From NCBI RefSeq assembly GCF_918698115.1, contig NZ_CAKKLV010000023.1, forward strand, positions 1 through 64,000: a stretch of 64,000 nucleotides of DNA, written 5' to 3'. Shown one piece after another: positions 44,699-53,840 of this stretch. This stretch comes from Peribacillus sp. Bi96 (GTDB lineage Bacteria > Bacillota > Bacilli > Bacillales > DSM-1321). Under the pieces are notes generated by a model. It saw nothing but the letters and a program-made list of their open reading frames with translations. It made no database searches and was not told the origin of the DNA. The stretch's first letter is position 1; each line of letters begins with the position of its first letter. Made by a program: the position numbers and the translations under genes.

Positions 44699-44745
44699 TT
44701 TGATTCCTCCAAATTATGTTTAATAAAATGATATTCAAACCGATA

Positions 44746-45396
44746 TTAGCAATTCCCCTTAACCTCACATTGCAAGCCTTCCAATTCATTCTGTTTATTT
44801 TTTGCTTCTTCGTTTTCAATGACTTGTGCTAATCTTTCTTTACTAGCTAGTCCTTGAATCACTTCATCACCAATGATAAACGTTGGGACAGCCCTGATGT
44901 TTGCTTCTTCGTAAGCATGTTTAAGAGCTTGTTGGTGCACTTCCCGATACTTTCTTGACACTAACGCTTCTCTAAAAGCATCCTCAGGAAGTTCAACTTC
45001 ACCCGCTAATTTTGTCAATACATCAATAGCTTCAATATTTTGCTCCTCTTGAAAAAATGCCGTAAACACTCTGTGGTGGAACTCATTCCCTTTTCCATGC
45101 TCCTTGGCAAAATGAACCCCTTCAAAAGCCAAATGTGTATATGGATGTGGTGAAACACGTGGTAAACGCATATCTACCCCAAGCTTTTTCGCTGTAGGAA
45201 GGATATATGCATCCCATGAATTCAACTTATCTGTTTCTTTCCATGGATCAATTTTGGAATATGGACTTGGACGCAGTTCAAATGGCATCCATTCTACTTC
45301 CACATCTTTTTCCTTTACGATTTCGTCTAAAGGACCTTTACCTAAAAAACAAAATGGACATATAAAATCAGAATAAGCTTTAATTTTTACAGTCAT
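44746..45396 (-). CDS. DsbA-family (FrnE-like) thiol oxidoreductase
   Basis: The 216-residue cytosolic protein has a thioredoxin-like fold with the active-site motif CPFC (FICPFCFLG, residue 14) and the cis-Pro loop RAVPTFIIGD. The helical insertion and the end GLQCEVKGNC match the FrnE/2-hydroxychromene-isomerase-like DsbA branch linked to polyketide and oxidative-stress functions. AGTGAGGGG lies before the ATG. Co-transcription with a nitroreductase points to a thiol or quinone stress response. Confidence 0.85.
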   Translation of the reverse strand: MTVKIKAYSDFICPFCFLGKGPLDEIVKEKDVEVEWMPFELRPSPYSKIDPWKETDKLNSWDAYILPTAKKLGVDMRLPRVSPHPYTHLAFEGVHFAKEHGKGNEFHHRVFTAFFQEEQNIEAIDVLTKLAGEVELPEDAFREALVSRKYREVHQQALKHAYEEANIRAVPTFIIGDEVIQGLASKERLAQVIENEEAKNKQNELEGLQCEVKGNC

Positions 45397-45429
45397 AATA
45401 TATTCCCCTCACTTTATGTCATTAGCTCC

Positions 45430-45456
45430 CACTTGTAACCAAATAAGTTACAAGTG
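45430..45456 (-). promoter_or_regulatory. Perfect 10-bp inverted repeat, operator candidate
   Basis: CACTTGTAAC-7 bases-GTTACAAGTG lies 34-60 bases upstream of the DsbA-like start. The GTAAC/GTTAC arms resemble sites of HxlR/DUF24-type redox repressors (YodB, HypR group), which control nitroreductase genes in Bacillus. No such regulator gene is in the window. Confidence 0.55.
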
Positions 45457-45636
45457 AGGGTAAAAAAAATATGCTTTCTCTACAATCTAGATTGCATTTG
45501 AACCTCATATTCACTGTGCTGATTTTTGAGATGATATGGGTATGTGAAATCATCTCTGCTGTAATCATTTTAGTTACAGGCCAGAAGGAAGTCAACCATT
45601 TTTTAAAAAAACTTTAAAAAGTTTGCCTGCCAATAA

Positions 45637-45679
45637 AAAAAGTTTGTAGAGAAAGCGTTGCTTTCTCTACAAACTTTTT
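45637..45679 (-). terminator. Terminator of the RND pump gene
   Basis: Perfect 20-bp stem AAAAAGTTTGTAGAGAAAGC and complement, 3-base loop, 13 bases after the stop. Part of the arm (GCTTTCTCTACAA) recurs at 45472-45484. Confidence 0.9.
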
Positions 45680-45691
45680 GATTAAGCTCCC

Positions 45692-48600
45692 TTACATCTC
45701 GACGTTCTCACTTACAGGTGCTCTCTTTTTCTTTCTCTGTTTTTTCGATTTTTTAAAATATAGTAATTCATATATACACGGAATGACGATAAGGGTGAGC
45801 AATGTAGAAACTGCCAGCCCTCCGATGACAACGATGGCTAAGCTTTGTGATACCAGGCTTCCTGTTTCCGCCTTTTTATATAAAAGAGGCAGCATGGCAC
45901 AAATGGTTGCGACAGCCGTCATAATGATCGGACGGAATCTTGTAGCTGTCGCTTCAATGATCGCATCTCGGATAATCATTTTTTCTTCGTTTTGCTTAAC
46001 CCGATCGAGAAGCACAATTGCGTTTGTCACCACAATCCCAATTAACATGAGCGCACCCAACAGCGCGGTAATATCCACTGGAATTCGACTGATAACCAAG
46101 CCTAACACGGCTCCGATAGCGGCGAACGGCAATGAAAAAAGAATCGCGATCGGTGCTTTCATTGATTTAAATGTTATAACCATGATCAGAAAGACAATGC
46201 CTATGGAAATTAACATCGTCAGGAACAAGTCTGTAAAATCATCAGTCTGCTGAGCGCTGGCTCCACCCACATAAATATCCACATCTTTCGGAATATCAAG
46301 GCCTTTGTTATCCTTGTCTCCAAATATCTCAAGATTTACTTTGCTTGCAATATCGGAAAGTTTAGTCGGATCGACTGTTGCCGTTACTTGAAGATACGTG
46401 TCTCCGTCTTTATGGAACTGGGTTGTTGCACTCTCTTCGCTCTTTATAGAAGCAACTTTTGACACCGGAACTAAACCGCCATCTGTCATGATGGGAATAT
46501 TTTTTAAATCATTCGGTTGTTTAGGGTCCAAGACAGGTTCAAGGACAACAGGTGTCTGCTTATCCTCCAATGTAATATTGCCGATAGGGGTTTTATTAAG
46601 CATGATGCCTAATTGTTGGCCTATTTGTTCTGTATTGCCTTTGGAAGGATCCACCTTGAATGAATAAATGGTTTTCTTTTCGTCTTGGTTCGTTGTAACA
46701 TCTTCAATTCCTTTAATATCTTGAATATTTTCTTTGATCTTATTGGCTGTCAGTTCCAAATCTTCAACATTGCTGCCAATCACATCAATCGTAATGTTCG
46801 TCTTGGATGCCCCCATCATAAATGAAGAAGCGGTGGTCGTTAGCTTCGCATCAGGATAGCTATCTTTTTGCTTTTCGACTTCCCCCAAGATTTCATCTAT
46901 GTTTTCCTTATCCTTCACCAAGATACCGAATGTCGCCTCTGTAGGTGATGTGACAGCACCATATTGAGCCGCTTCGGCTGAATTTCCTAATTGCATGAAA
47001 ACATTATCCGTTTCACGCATATCTTGTATGGTTTCCTCAAGTTCTATCGCTTTTTCTTTTACTTCATCAAAGGGTTTATCATTTGGATATGTTAACGTCA
47101 CGGAGACATAGTCAGCTGAGGAATTATCAATCGCCCCTTTTGGCATGGCAAAATATGTACCAATGGAACCGACAAACAACAGCAACGCAACAATCAAGAC
47201 AACCCATTTATGGTTTAATGACCAAGTAACGAGCTTCGTAAAACGCTTGGCTGGCCGATGTTTTGGCAGCTTCGCTCTTTTCAGCAATCCCGCACTCATT
47301 AACGGAACAACGGTTAATGCGACAATTAAAGAAGCCAGCAAAGAATAAGTGACCGTTAAAGCGAAGGGAAGCAGGAATTCTTGAAGCCCTCCGTTCAATA
47401 ATGCTACAGGCAAGAAAACGGCTACAGTAGTAAGGGTGGAAGCTGTTATCGCCACTCCTACCTCCTTTGTTGCGTCCATTACCAATTGAATTGACATCTT
47501 CTCCTGCTGCAATTTCCGGAAAATATTTTCAATAACGACAATACTATCATCCACCAAGCGACCGATCGCTACAGCAACTCCGCCTAGCGTCAGGATATTC
47601 AGCGTAACTCCCGACAATGACAGCAAAAATAACGTAAAGCCAAGAGATAACGGGATGGATATGATCGTAATGAAAGTAGACCGTACATTTCGTAAAAAGA
47701 CCATAATCACTATGGTAGCAAATAGTGCACCAAGCAGCACTTCTTTAACCATCGTCTGAACAGAAGTCTCCACCATATCAGCTGTGGACAAATAAATGGT
47801 TGAATTCTGTTCACCATACTTTTTGTTAATTTCTTTTGTTACTTTTTCTACTTCTTTACTGATTGTGACAGCATTTGATTGACTGTCCTTGATAATGCTA
47901 ATATCGATGCTTTCTTTTCCGTTAAAACGGCTGATGAGATTACCATCCTTCACTTCATCAACTTTTGCTATCTCTCCAAGTTTGACATTTGAAGTGACCT
48001 TCAGCGCTTTTAATTTATCAATACTCGTTAAATCGCCGATGACCTTAATATTACTTGCCTTCCCATCAATCACCTTTTCACCAACGGCGAGAGCTGTATT
48101 CTGACCGTTAAGGACGCTCATGACATCTTGAATGGAGACTTTCTTTTTAGCCAGTTGTTCATTATCCACTTTGACGGAAAGAACAGGTTGAGAAACTCCA
48201 AATGTCTGCACATCTGAAACTCCTTTAATATCTTTATATAGAGGCTCTAATTCCTTCTTCGTAAAGTCTATATTTTTTGCTGTTAAACCATCCTTAAAAG
48301 TCACAGCTATAAATGATATCGGAATCATTGAGGTATTAAGCTGTGTAACAGTAGGCTTTGCAATGCTTTGTGGCAACGCTACATTGGCTAAGGCCTCTTG
48401 AACATCAAGTTTTGCTTGTTTCATATCCGATCCCGATTCAAAGAATAGATCGACCTTTGAAAATCCATCCCCAGTGGTGGAGTAGATTGAACTCTTTCCT
48501 TTTACTCCTGTAACAGCATTTTCAATCGGATCTGTAACTTGCGTTTCCATCGTTTTCGAATCAGTACCCTGCCCCATTGTGACAATCGTAACCTGTGGAT

Positions 48601-48727
48601 TATCCGCGGATGGTAAAAATTCCATCGGCAGTTTAAAATAACTAACAACTCCTATCAACAAAATAAAGATTGTTACCAATGAAACGGCAGCCTTGTTCTT
48701 AAATGACCACTTAGTAAAAAATTCCAC
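45692..48727 (-). CDS. swrC: RND-family efflux pump (SwrC/AcrB type)
   Basis: The protein of about 1011 residues has the RND plan: one N-terminal helix, a large outer domain, helices 2-6, a second outer domain and helices 8-12. Typical motifs include TIVTMGQGTDSKTMETQVTD near the start, GGVAVAIGRLVDDSIVVIEN (acidic pair in helix 4) and IGIVVTNAIVLLDRVKQN. The closest known relative is B. subtilis SwrC (YerP), which expels surfactin. There is no periplasmic adaptor gene, as expected for Gram-positives. I use GTG 48727, eight bases after GGGGTG. Single gene. Confidence 0.88.
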   Translation of the reverse strand: MEFFTKWSFKNKAAVSLVTIFILLIGVVSYFKLPMEFLPSADNPQVTIVTMGQGTDSKTMETQVTDPIENAVTGVKGKSSIYSTTGDGFSKVDLFFESGSDMKQAKLDVQEALANVALPQSIAKPTVTQLNTSMIPISFIAVTFKDGLTAKNIDFTKKELEPLYKDIKGVSDVQTFGVSQPVLSVKVDNEQLAKKKVSIQDVMSVLNGQNTALAVGEKVIDGKASNIKVIGDLTSIDKLKALKVTSNVKLGEIAKVDEVKDGNLISRFNGKESIDISIIKDSQSNAVTISKEVEKVTKEINKKYGEQNSTIYLSTADMVETSVQTMVKEVLLGALFATIVIMVFLRNVRSTFITIISIPLSLGFTLFLLSLSGVTLNILTLGGVAVAIGRLVDDSIVVIENIFRKLQQEKMSIQLVMDATKEVGVAITASTLTTVAVFLPVALLNGGLQEFLLPFALTVTYSLLASLIVALTVVPLMSAGLLKRAKLPKHRPAKRFTKLVTWSLNHKWVVLIVALLLFVGSIGTYFAMPKGAIDNSSADYVSVTLTYPNDKPFDEVKEKAIELEETIQDMRETDNVFMQLGNSAEAAQYGAVTSPTEATFGILVKDKENIDEILGEVEKQKDSYPDAKLTTTASSFMMGASKTNITIDVIGSNVEDLELTANKIKENIQDIKGIEDVTTNQDEKKTIYSFKVDPSKGNTEQIGQQLGIMLNKTPIGNITLEDKQTPVVLEPVLDPKQPNDLKNIPIMTDGGLVPVSKVASIKSEESATTQFHKDGDTYLQVTATVDPTKLSDIASKVNLEIFGDKDNKGLDIPKDVDIYVGGASAQQTDDFTDLFLTMLISIGIVFLIMVITFKSMKAPIAILFSLPFAAIGAVLGLVISRIPVDITALLGALMLIGIVVTNAIVLLDRVKQNEEKMIIRDAIIEATATRFRPIIMTAVATICAMLPLLYKKAETGSLVSQSLAIVVIGGLAVSTLLTLIVIPCIYELLYFKKSKKQRKKKRAPVSENVEM

Positions 48728-48733
48728 GTGCAC

Positions 48734-49082
48734 ATCACCCCTGTTTTTAAATTAAAGAAAATAATTCCATTTTAAATATTACCATATATTACTAACATGA
48801 GTGTATAGAAATTATAACTTTTAACCTAGATTTATTGAGCAGTTAACGTATGTAGTTACAGACAAAAGTATGTATGATATTAAGTTGCATCAGACTAAAG
48901 TCTTGAGAGTTTCAACTCCCCCTTCTAATTCGAAAAGGCTGAACGGTCCGATATCAAAATGGGCCCTCCTGCAAACATACTGAAAAACCGTACATCGAGA
49001 GAGCAATTAACAAAGAAGGCATTTTGATAAATAGAAAGCATTTGGCTTGGCAGAACCACGCCTTTTGCCTTTCGCTCCACAT
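48734..49082. other. Intergenic region without a supported gene
   Basis: About 350 bases upstream of the RND gene. A 60-codon minus-strand ORF (48925-49107) has no SD and overlaps the next terminator. No regulator site was recognised. Confidence 0.45.
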
Positions 49083-49105
49083 AAAAAGGCTGCCGAAGCA
49101 GCCTC
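49083..49105 (-). terminator. Terminator with CGAA/TTCG loop
   Basis: On the minus strand AGGCTGC-TTCG-GCAGCCT then TTTTT: 7-bp stem with a stable UUCG tetraloop, 17 bases after the small membrane gene. Confidence 0.85.
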
Positions 49106-49121
49106 AAGTTTCAAAACTTTG

Positions 49122-49373
49122 TTACTTGTAACCTTTTAAAAAAAGCATAATGATCGCCAATATGATCAGACCGATAAATAATAAAGGTCCGATTCCGGAA
49201 CTATACACGAAGTATACAGTGATATTGCGGAAAGCCATCACAACAAGGAATAGGAGTAAAAGGATACTTAAAATAATGATCAGAGCGGTATTTTTATTCC
49301 GATACAACGTAACCAGCCCCATTATTAAAACTTTATTTACTCGAAGGAATATCACAAAAACATGCCCCACCAC
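49122..49373 (-). CDS. Small membrane protein (two helices)
   Basis: The ORF encodes up to 83 residues with two long membrane helices (ALIIILSILLLLFLVVMAF and IGPLLFIGLIILAIIMLFL) and ends KGYK. The start is uncertain: a GTG six codons in follows GTGGGG at nine bases, and an ATG at residue 18 (MGLVTLYRNK) has no SD. No family is recognised. It has its own UUCG-type terminator, which supports expression. Confidence 0.55.
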   Translation of the reverse strand: MVGHVFVIFLRVNKVLIMGLVTLYRNKNTALIIILSILLLLFLVVMAFRNITVYFVYSSGIGPLLFIGLIILAIIMLFLKGYK

Positions 49374-49460
49374 ATCATTCCGTTAAGAAACAATATGCCA
49401 CCCACATTTTGTACTATTCAGTATATCGTTAAATATTTCCCCTTCACAAAGCGGGATAAT

Positions 49461-49486
49461 AAAAAAGGGTCGCCGAAGCAACCCGA
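49461..49486 (-). terminator. Terminator of the deacetylase gene
   Basis: GGGTTGC-TTCG-GCGACCC then T-run on the minus strand, UUCG loop, 33 bases past the stop. Confidence 0.85.
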
Positions 49487-49518
49487 TTTTCCAAAAAGGT
49501 TCATAAGGAAAATGAAAC

Positions 49519-50217
49519 CTACATCTCTTCAAGTTCATTGACCGTTACAAACGTATATCCTTCGTTCGTTAACTCTTGTAAAATCCCTTCAATCGCCTGG
49601 AGTTCTTTACCCGTATCATCATACATCGGATGCATCAGGATGATCGACCCGGGTTTTATTTGTTCCTTCACATACTTCACTTTGTCAGATGCGGAAGTGT
49701 AATAGCTATCTGGTTCCAGATTCCAGGTAATCGTCTCTCTATCATTTTTGTTTAAATAATAAGGCAAGCCTACGATTTTTTTCCCGTTTGGTGGCCGAAC
49801 GTCAATTTCACCCTTATATCCCGCGTTTCGAATTAATTTATCCGTTTTCTCGATTTCCGTTTTGATATAGGCGGGCGATTTAAAAACCATTCGCCTGTGG
49901 GAATACGTATGATTTCCAATCTGATGTCCTGTTTCCGCTATTTTTCCTGCTTCGTCTGGGTACTTTTCGATTTCGTTACCAATCAGGAAGAACGTAGCCT
50001 TCACATCGTATTTATCCAATAACGGAAGGATCTGATTTACATTCTTCGAAGGGCCATCATCAAATGTCAAAGCGACCACTTTTTCTTTCGTCTCGACTTT
50101 ATCCGTTAATCCGCCGAATACCTGATATGTCCTCGAATTCATTAATTTATACGTACCCAGTAATAGAAGGAAAACAACCAGGATTCCCAATCCAATGAAT
50201 GTCAGTTTCTTTTTCAT
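49519..50217 (-). CDS. Polysaccharide deacetylase (NodB domain)
   Basis: The 232-residue protein has an N-terminal membrane anchor (LTFIGLGILVVFLLLLGTY) and an extracellular NodB domain: VALTFDDGPS (catalytic Asp and metal Asp), NHTYSHRRM (metal His pair), RPPNGK, and the C-terminal LMHPMYDD. It probably deacetylates peptidoglycan or a related polymer; proteins of this size (YheN/PdaA type) vary in substrate. Single gene. Confidence 0.87.
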   Translation of the reverse strand: MKKKLTFIGLGILVVFLLLLGTYKLMNSRTYQVFGGLTDKVETKEKVVALTFDDGPSKNVNQILPLLDKYDVKATFFLIGNEIEKYPDEAGKIAETGHQIGNHTYSHRRMVFKSPAYIKTEIEKTDKLIRNAGYKGEIDVRPPNGKKIVGLPYYLNKNDRETITWNLEPDSYYTSASDKVKYVKEQIKPGSIILMHPMYDDTGKELQAIEGILQELTNEGYTFVTVNELEEM

Positions 50218-50396
50218 GACTAGAACCTATCTTTCTATCAGTTTTTTAATCCAATGACTTATGATAGCCAATCATTGAACGTTTCAACTTTATATTAACT
50301 CCATTTTAAGCTAAACTCTCACAATCTGGGAAGGATATTCTACAGTTCAACAGGTGATTATCCTTTATGGTGCTCTACCAAACGAACCACCTGCAT

Positions 50397-50846
50397 TCAC
50401 TTCACATGAATCAATTCAAAACGCTCACAAACGAGCAGCATATCATCCGTATAGGTGTGGCCAATTTTGTTCAGTTCTTCTTTGAACCATTTTTCATGAG
50501 TATCCCACCAGTATGTATATGTTCCGTCGCCTTCTCCTTCAGCAATGGCAAACTCTTCACTTACTTCATTCATGGGCAATACTTCGACATTCATTGTTTG
50601 TATGATGGCCAAGGGCACATCCTCACTGCTTAAAATAATGCTATAATCACCCACGGATGGTAATGGTTCATTTTCCGTTTCATAAAAAACATACCCAGAG
50701 CACGTAGCCGTTTTTATCCCATTCCTCACTAATTGAGCCAAATGATCGGGATCAGCTCCAAATTGCCACGCACTGACTGACTGGGGCTTTTCTTCCTCTT
50801 TCCCTTGCCAAAATTCATTCCAATATAGTTCCGCTTTCCGATTCAT
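50397..50846 (-). CDS. ASCH-domain protein
   Basis: The 149-residue cytosolic protein has the ASCH fold: AELYWNEFWQG, then the G(I)KTATCSG segment (KNGIKTAT-like, here VRNGIKTATC), SVGDYSIILSSEDVPLAII and the acidic EFAIAEGEGD. ASCH proteins bind RNA or act as amidohydrolases on modified nucleosides (YqfB type); no function is assigned here. GGAGG lies 13 bases before the ATG. It may be co-transcribed with nearby minus-strand genes. Confidence 0.85.
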   Translation of the reverse strand: MNRKAELYWNEFWQGKEEEKPQSVSAWQFGADPDHLAQLVRNGIKTATCSGYVFYETENEPLPSVGDYSIILSSEDVPLAIIQTMNVEVLPMNEVSEEFAIAEGEGDGTYTYWWDTHEKWFKEELNKIGHTYTDDMLLVCERFELIHVK

Positions 50847-50895
50847 TTAATGATCTTCCTCCTTGTTCTCCATAGAAGTTAGATGCAAATGCATT

Positions 50896-51354
50896 TTATC
50901 CTTCCTGTATTTGTTCCCATTCACTTAGATACATCCGTGTCATGATCTTTTTACGATTTTCCAGTTTGCAAATAAACTCCAAACTATTGCCATCCGGGTC
51001 ATTGAAGTGAATTTTCGCATGTGCATATTCCCCGTGAGGCATCACAAAAGGCTCAACTGGTTCAAATCCAAAAGCTTCTCTTGGCTTATACCCCCTGCCT
51101 TCAAGCCACGCGACAGAGCTCTTCAAATCTTCCAAGGATACTTGAAAAGCTATATGCCGCAATGAAGGATGATACTCAACCTCCACTTTCTCGGTTTCCC
51201 ATAGACCCAGCCAACTTTTATCCTTTTCAATCCATAGAAAGGCCAAATTGTCTTCAACCTTATGATCCAACTGCAAGCCCAGCCCTTCATAAAATGCTAT
51301 GGAACGATCCAAATCACACACTGGTAAATGTGCTTCATATAAACCTCTTATCAT
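50896..51354 (-). CDS. VOC-family (glyoxalase/dioxygenase fold) protein
   Basis: The 152-residue protein starts at ATG 51354 after GGGGG; 22 upstream codons in frame lack an SD. Features are an N-terminal EAHLPVCDLDRSIAFYEGLG, a second strand set with RHIAFQV, and the metal-site C-terminus HFNDPDGNSLEFIC. This group includes fosfomycin-resistance-like and lactoylglutathione-lyase-like proteins; the substrate is unknown. Confidence 0.85.
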   Translation of the reverse strand: MIRGLYEAHLPVCDLDRSIAFYEGLGLQLDHKVEDNLAFLWIEKDKSWLGLWETEKVEVEYHPSLRHIAFQVSLEDLKSSVAWLEGRGYKPREAFGFEPVEPFVMPHGEYAHAKIHFNDPDGNSLEFICKLENRKKIMTRMYLSEWEQIQEG

Positions 51355-51480
51355 GGAATTCCCCCTATTAGTCAAACCTATCCGCATGATTCGATTACCT
51401 ATTAGAACTACGGGCTTCACCCGATCTTAACAAAAATATTAACAGTAGATTAAAAGGATGCCAGATAAAAAACGATTGTA

Positions 51481-51933
51481 TTAAAGCTTCATTTTCAGCC
51501 CTTCATGAGTTGCCGTGAACCCTAAATGTTCATAAAAACGCAGCGATTCCTCCCGCTTTTTATCAGTCGTCAGCTGAATGATATGGCAGCCCCGCTTCTT
51601 TGCACGCTCTATTGCAAATTGAATCAACTTGCTTCCTATACCTTTCCCGCGTTCTGAAGATGCCGTTCGAACCCCTTCAACCGTCGCTCTCCAACCACCT
51701 TGATGTGTAAGATAAGGAGTGAAAGTGATCTGTTGCACCCCAACGATTTCCTCCCCACGGCATGCAACAATCAATTCATTATTCTGATCTGAATCAATGG
51801 CTTCAAATGCCTTTAGATAGCTTTTTGGAAGAGGATTTTCATAGCGCTCCCTATCTCTGCCCAATACATCGTCCGCAAGCATTTGTACTATCTCACTTAA
51901 GTCTTTTACTGTCGCATTCCTGAATGTGATCAT
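51481..51933 (-). CDS. GNAT-family acetyltransferase
   Basis: The 150-residue protein starts at ATG 51933 after AGGAGGG; the frame continues upstream into the garD region without an SD. The acetyl-CoA motif is RTASSERGKGIGSKLIQFAI (R/QxxGxG as RGKGIG), and the C-terminal end is ESLRFYEHLGFTATHEG. It resembles uncharacterised GNATs of Bacillus; the acceptor is unknown. It is on the same strand as garD but behind its terminator. Confidence 0.87.
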   Translation of the reverse strand: MITFRNATVKDLSEIVQMLADDVLGRDRERYENPLPKSYLKAFEAIDSDQNNELIVACRGEEIVGVQQITFTPYLTHQGGWRATVEGVRTASSERGKGIGSKLIQFAIERAKKRGCHIIQLTTDKKREESLRFYEHLGFTATHEGLKMKL

Positions 51934-52088
51934 ACTATCCCTCCTGATATGCACTTTTAGTATCTCCCTTTTTTCGTCAGATGAAAACCTATCGTTCATT
52001 AATAACTTCTGCCAATAGTTCGGCTGTCCTCTTTTCTCCCCTAATAATTTTTTCACCAAAATGATGACGGCTGTAAAAATGGGACAAA

Positions 52089-52132
52089 CAAAAAAGGACA
52101 AACTTCCTCTTTTATAAGGAAATCCGTCCAGA
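52089..52132 (-). terminator. Terminator of garD
   Basis: GGACGGATTTCCT/AGGAAGTTTGTCC, imperfect stem followed by TTTTTT on the minus strand, 10 bases past garD. Confidence 0.8.
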
Positions 52133-52141
52133 ATATGATTA

Positions 52142-53677
52142 TTAAGTAATTGGCGCAGGATTAAACAATGCCAAATCATTATGCAGGCCCCAATGCTCTG
52201 CCCAGGTTTTCTTTTTACCGCTGGCCACTTCCAAAATAAAGTGAAATATTTCCCACCCAACTTCCTCTATGGTCGCTTCACCAGTAGCGATGGTTCCAGC
52301 ATTTATATCAATCAGATCTTTCCATTGCTCGGCCAATGTATTTCTTGTAGAAACTTTGATGACGGAAGCCATTGATAGATTATAGGGTGTCCCTCTTCCA
52401 GTCGAAAAAACTTGAAGGTGCATACCGGAAGCCAATTGTAACGTTCCGCAAACAAAGTCACTAGCTGGTGTTGCCGCAAAAATCAGCCCTTTTTCCACAG
52501 CTTTTTCACCTGGAGCCAGTACGCCTGATATAGGGCTGCTTCCTGATTTGGCAACGGAGCCTAATGATTTTTCCACTACATTGGCCAAACCGCCTTTTTT
52601 ATTTCCGGGCGACGGATTGGCACTTCGATCAGCATCACCCAAAGCTAGGTAGTTATCATACCAATCCATTTCCTTTATTAAGGCCTTTCCTACATCTTCA
52701 TTCACTGCACGGGGCGTCAATAAATGAATCGCATCCCGTACTTCCGTGACTTCAGAAAATAGAACGGTTGCTCCTGCTCTAACTAACAAATCTGTAGCAT
52801 ATCCAACTGCAGGGTTAGCAGTCACACCAGAGAATGCATCACTTCCTCCGCACTGCGTCCCGATGATTAATTCGGAAACCGGAAACGTCTCCCGCTGCCT
52901 GCGGTTCAACTTCATTAATCGTTCCTCCGCCATTTCCATGATGGATTGAACCATTCCCGCAAACCCCTGCTGATCCTGAAGTGAAATGATATCTGAATCG
53001 TCCCCGCTTGGATTTATTCTCATCGGAGACAATTTTTCGCACCCCAAACCGACTACCAAGGCTTCCCCGCCGAAACTTGGGTGCTTCGCAAGGTTCTGTA
53101 TGGTGCGGATGGGAATAACTGCTTCCGGTGCATTGATTGCGACTCCGCAGCCATAGTTGTGATTTAAAGCGACAACATCTTCAACATTCGGATACATCGG
53201 GAGAATCTCTTTTTTTATCCGGTTCACCACGAAGTCCAAAACGCCTACTACACATTGAACACTTGTTGTAATACCTAATATATTCTTAGTTCCAACACTG
53301 CCATCTTCATTGCGGAATCCTTGAAATGTATATCCTTCCAATGGGGGCAAAGTTTTGGGTATATCATTTGCTATCGGTAATTCCCTTAAATCTGGAGATG
53401 CCGGCAATATCACCAATGACTCGTCAATCCAACTACCCTTACTGATTGATTTTGCCGCATAACCGATAACTTCTCCATAGCGGATGATGGTTTCATTCTC
53501 GACAATATCCATTAAAGCAACTTTATGACCTTGTGGTATTCTTTCTTTCAATTCAAGCCCACAAGGGAATACAGTTCCTTGATCCAAGCCCCCGGTATTA
53601 ACTACAATGGCGACATTGTCCATACTATGTACCTTAATATAAAGCGGTACCTCCGTTAGTTGCGTTTTCGTATCCAC
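52142..53677 (-). CDS. garD: Galactarate dehydratase
   Basis: The 511-residue UxaA-family enzyme dehydrates galactarate to 5-dehydro-4-deoxyglucarate. It has an N-terminal SAF-like domain (to about residue 85) and the catalytic part with [39 protein letters not shown] and [13 protein letters not shown], including the conserved cysteine and histidine metal ligands. GTG 53677 lies nine bases after AAAGGG. It is the last gene of the minus-strand sugar-acid block. Confidence 0.92.
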   Translation of the reverse strand: MDTKTQLTEVPLYIKVHSMDNVAIVVNTGGLDQGTVFPCGLELKERIPQGHKVALMDIVENETIIRYGEVIGYAAKSISKGSWIDESLVILPASPDLRELPIANDIPKTLPPLEGYTFQGFRNEDGSVGTKNILGITTSVQCVVGVLDFVVNRIKKEILPMYPNVEDVVALNHNYGCGVAINAPEAVIPIRTIQNLAKHPSFGGEALVVGLGCEKLSPMRINPSGDDSDIISLQDQQGFAGMVQSIMEMAEERLMKLNRRQRETFPVSELIIGTQCGGSDAFSGVTANPAVGYATDLLVRAGATVLFSEVTEVRDAIHLLTPRAVNEDVGKALIKEMDWYDNYLALGDADRSANPSPGNKKGGLANVVEKSLGSVAKSGSSPISGVLAPGEKAVEKGLIFAATPASDFVCGTLQLASGMHLQVFSTGRGTPYNLSMASVIKVSTRNTLAEQWKDLIDINAGTIATGEATIEEVGWEIFHFILEVASGKKKTWAEHWGLHNDLALFNPAPIT

Positions 53678-53840
53678 TTTACCAACCCTTTCAATATAAT
53701 ATGCTAGCAAACTTATCTGATATAGTTATGAAGGTTGCTTTTTAAATGGCTTCATTTTATTCCTTATGCTTTTAGGGATCTTCATTACAACTTTAAACTT
53801 ACGTATTTTATTTTCAAAAAGTTTGTTTTCTTTTCTTATG

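Noticed and set aside
45678-46253. 191-codon plus-strand ORF antisense to the RND gene
   Set aside because: Shadow frame starting in the terminator; no SD.
48925-49107. 60-codon minus-strand ORF
   Set aside because: Begins in the terminator of the next gene and lacks an SD.
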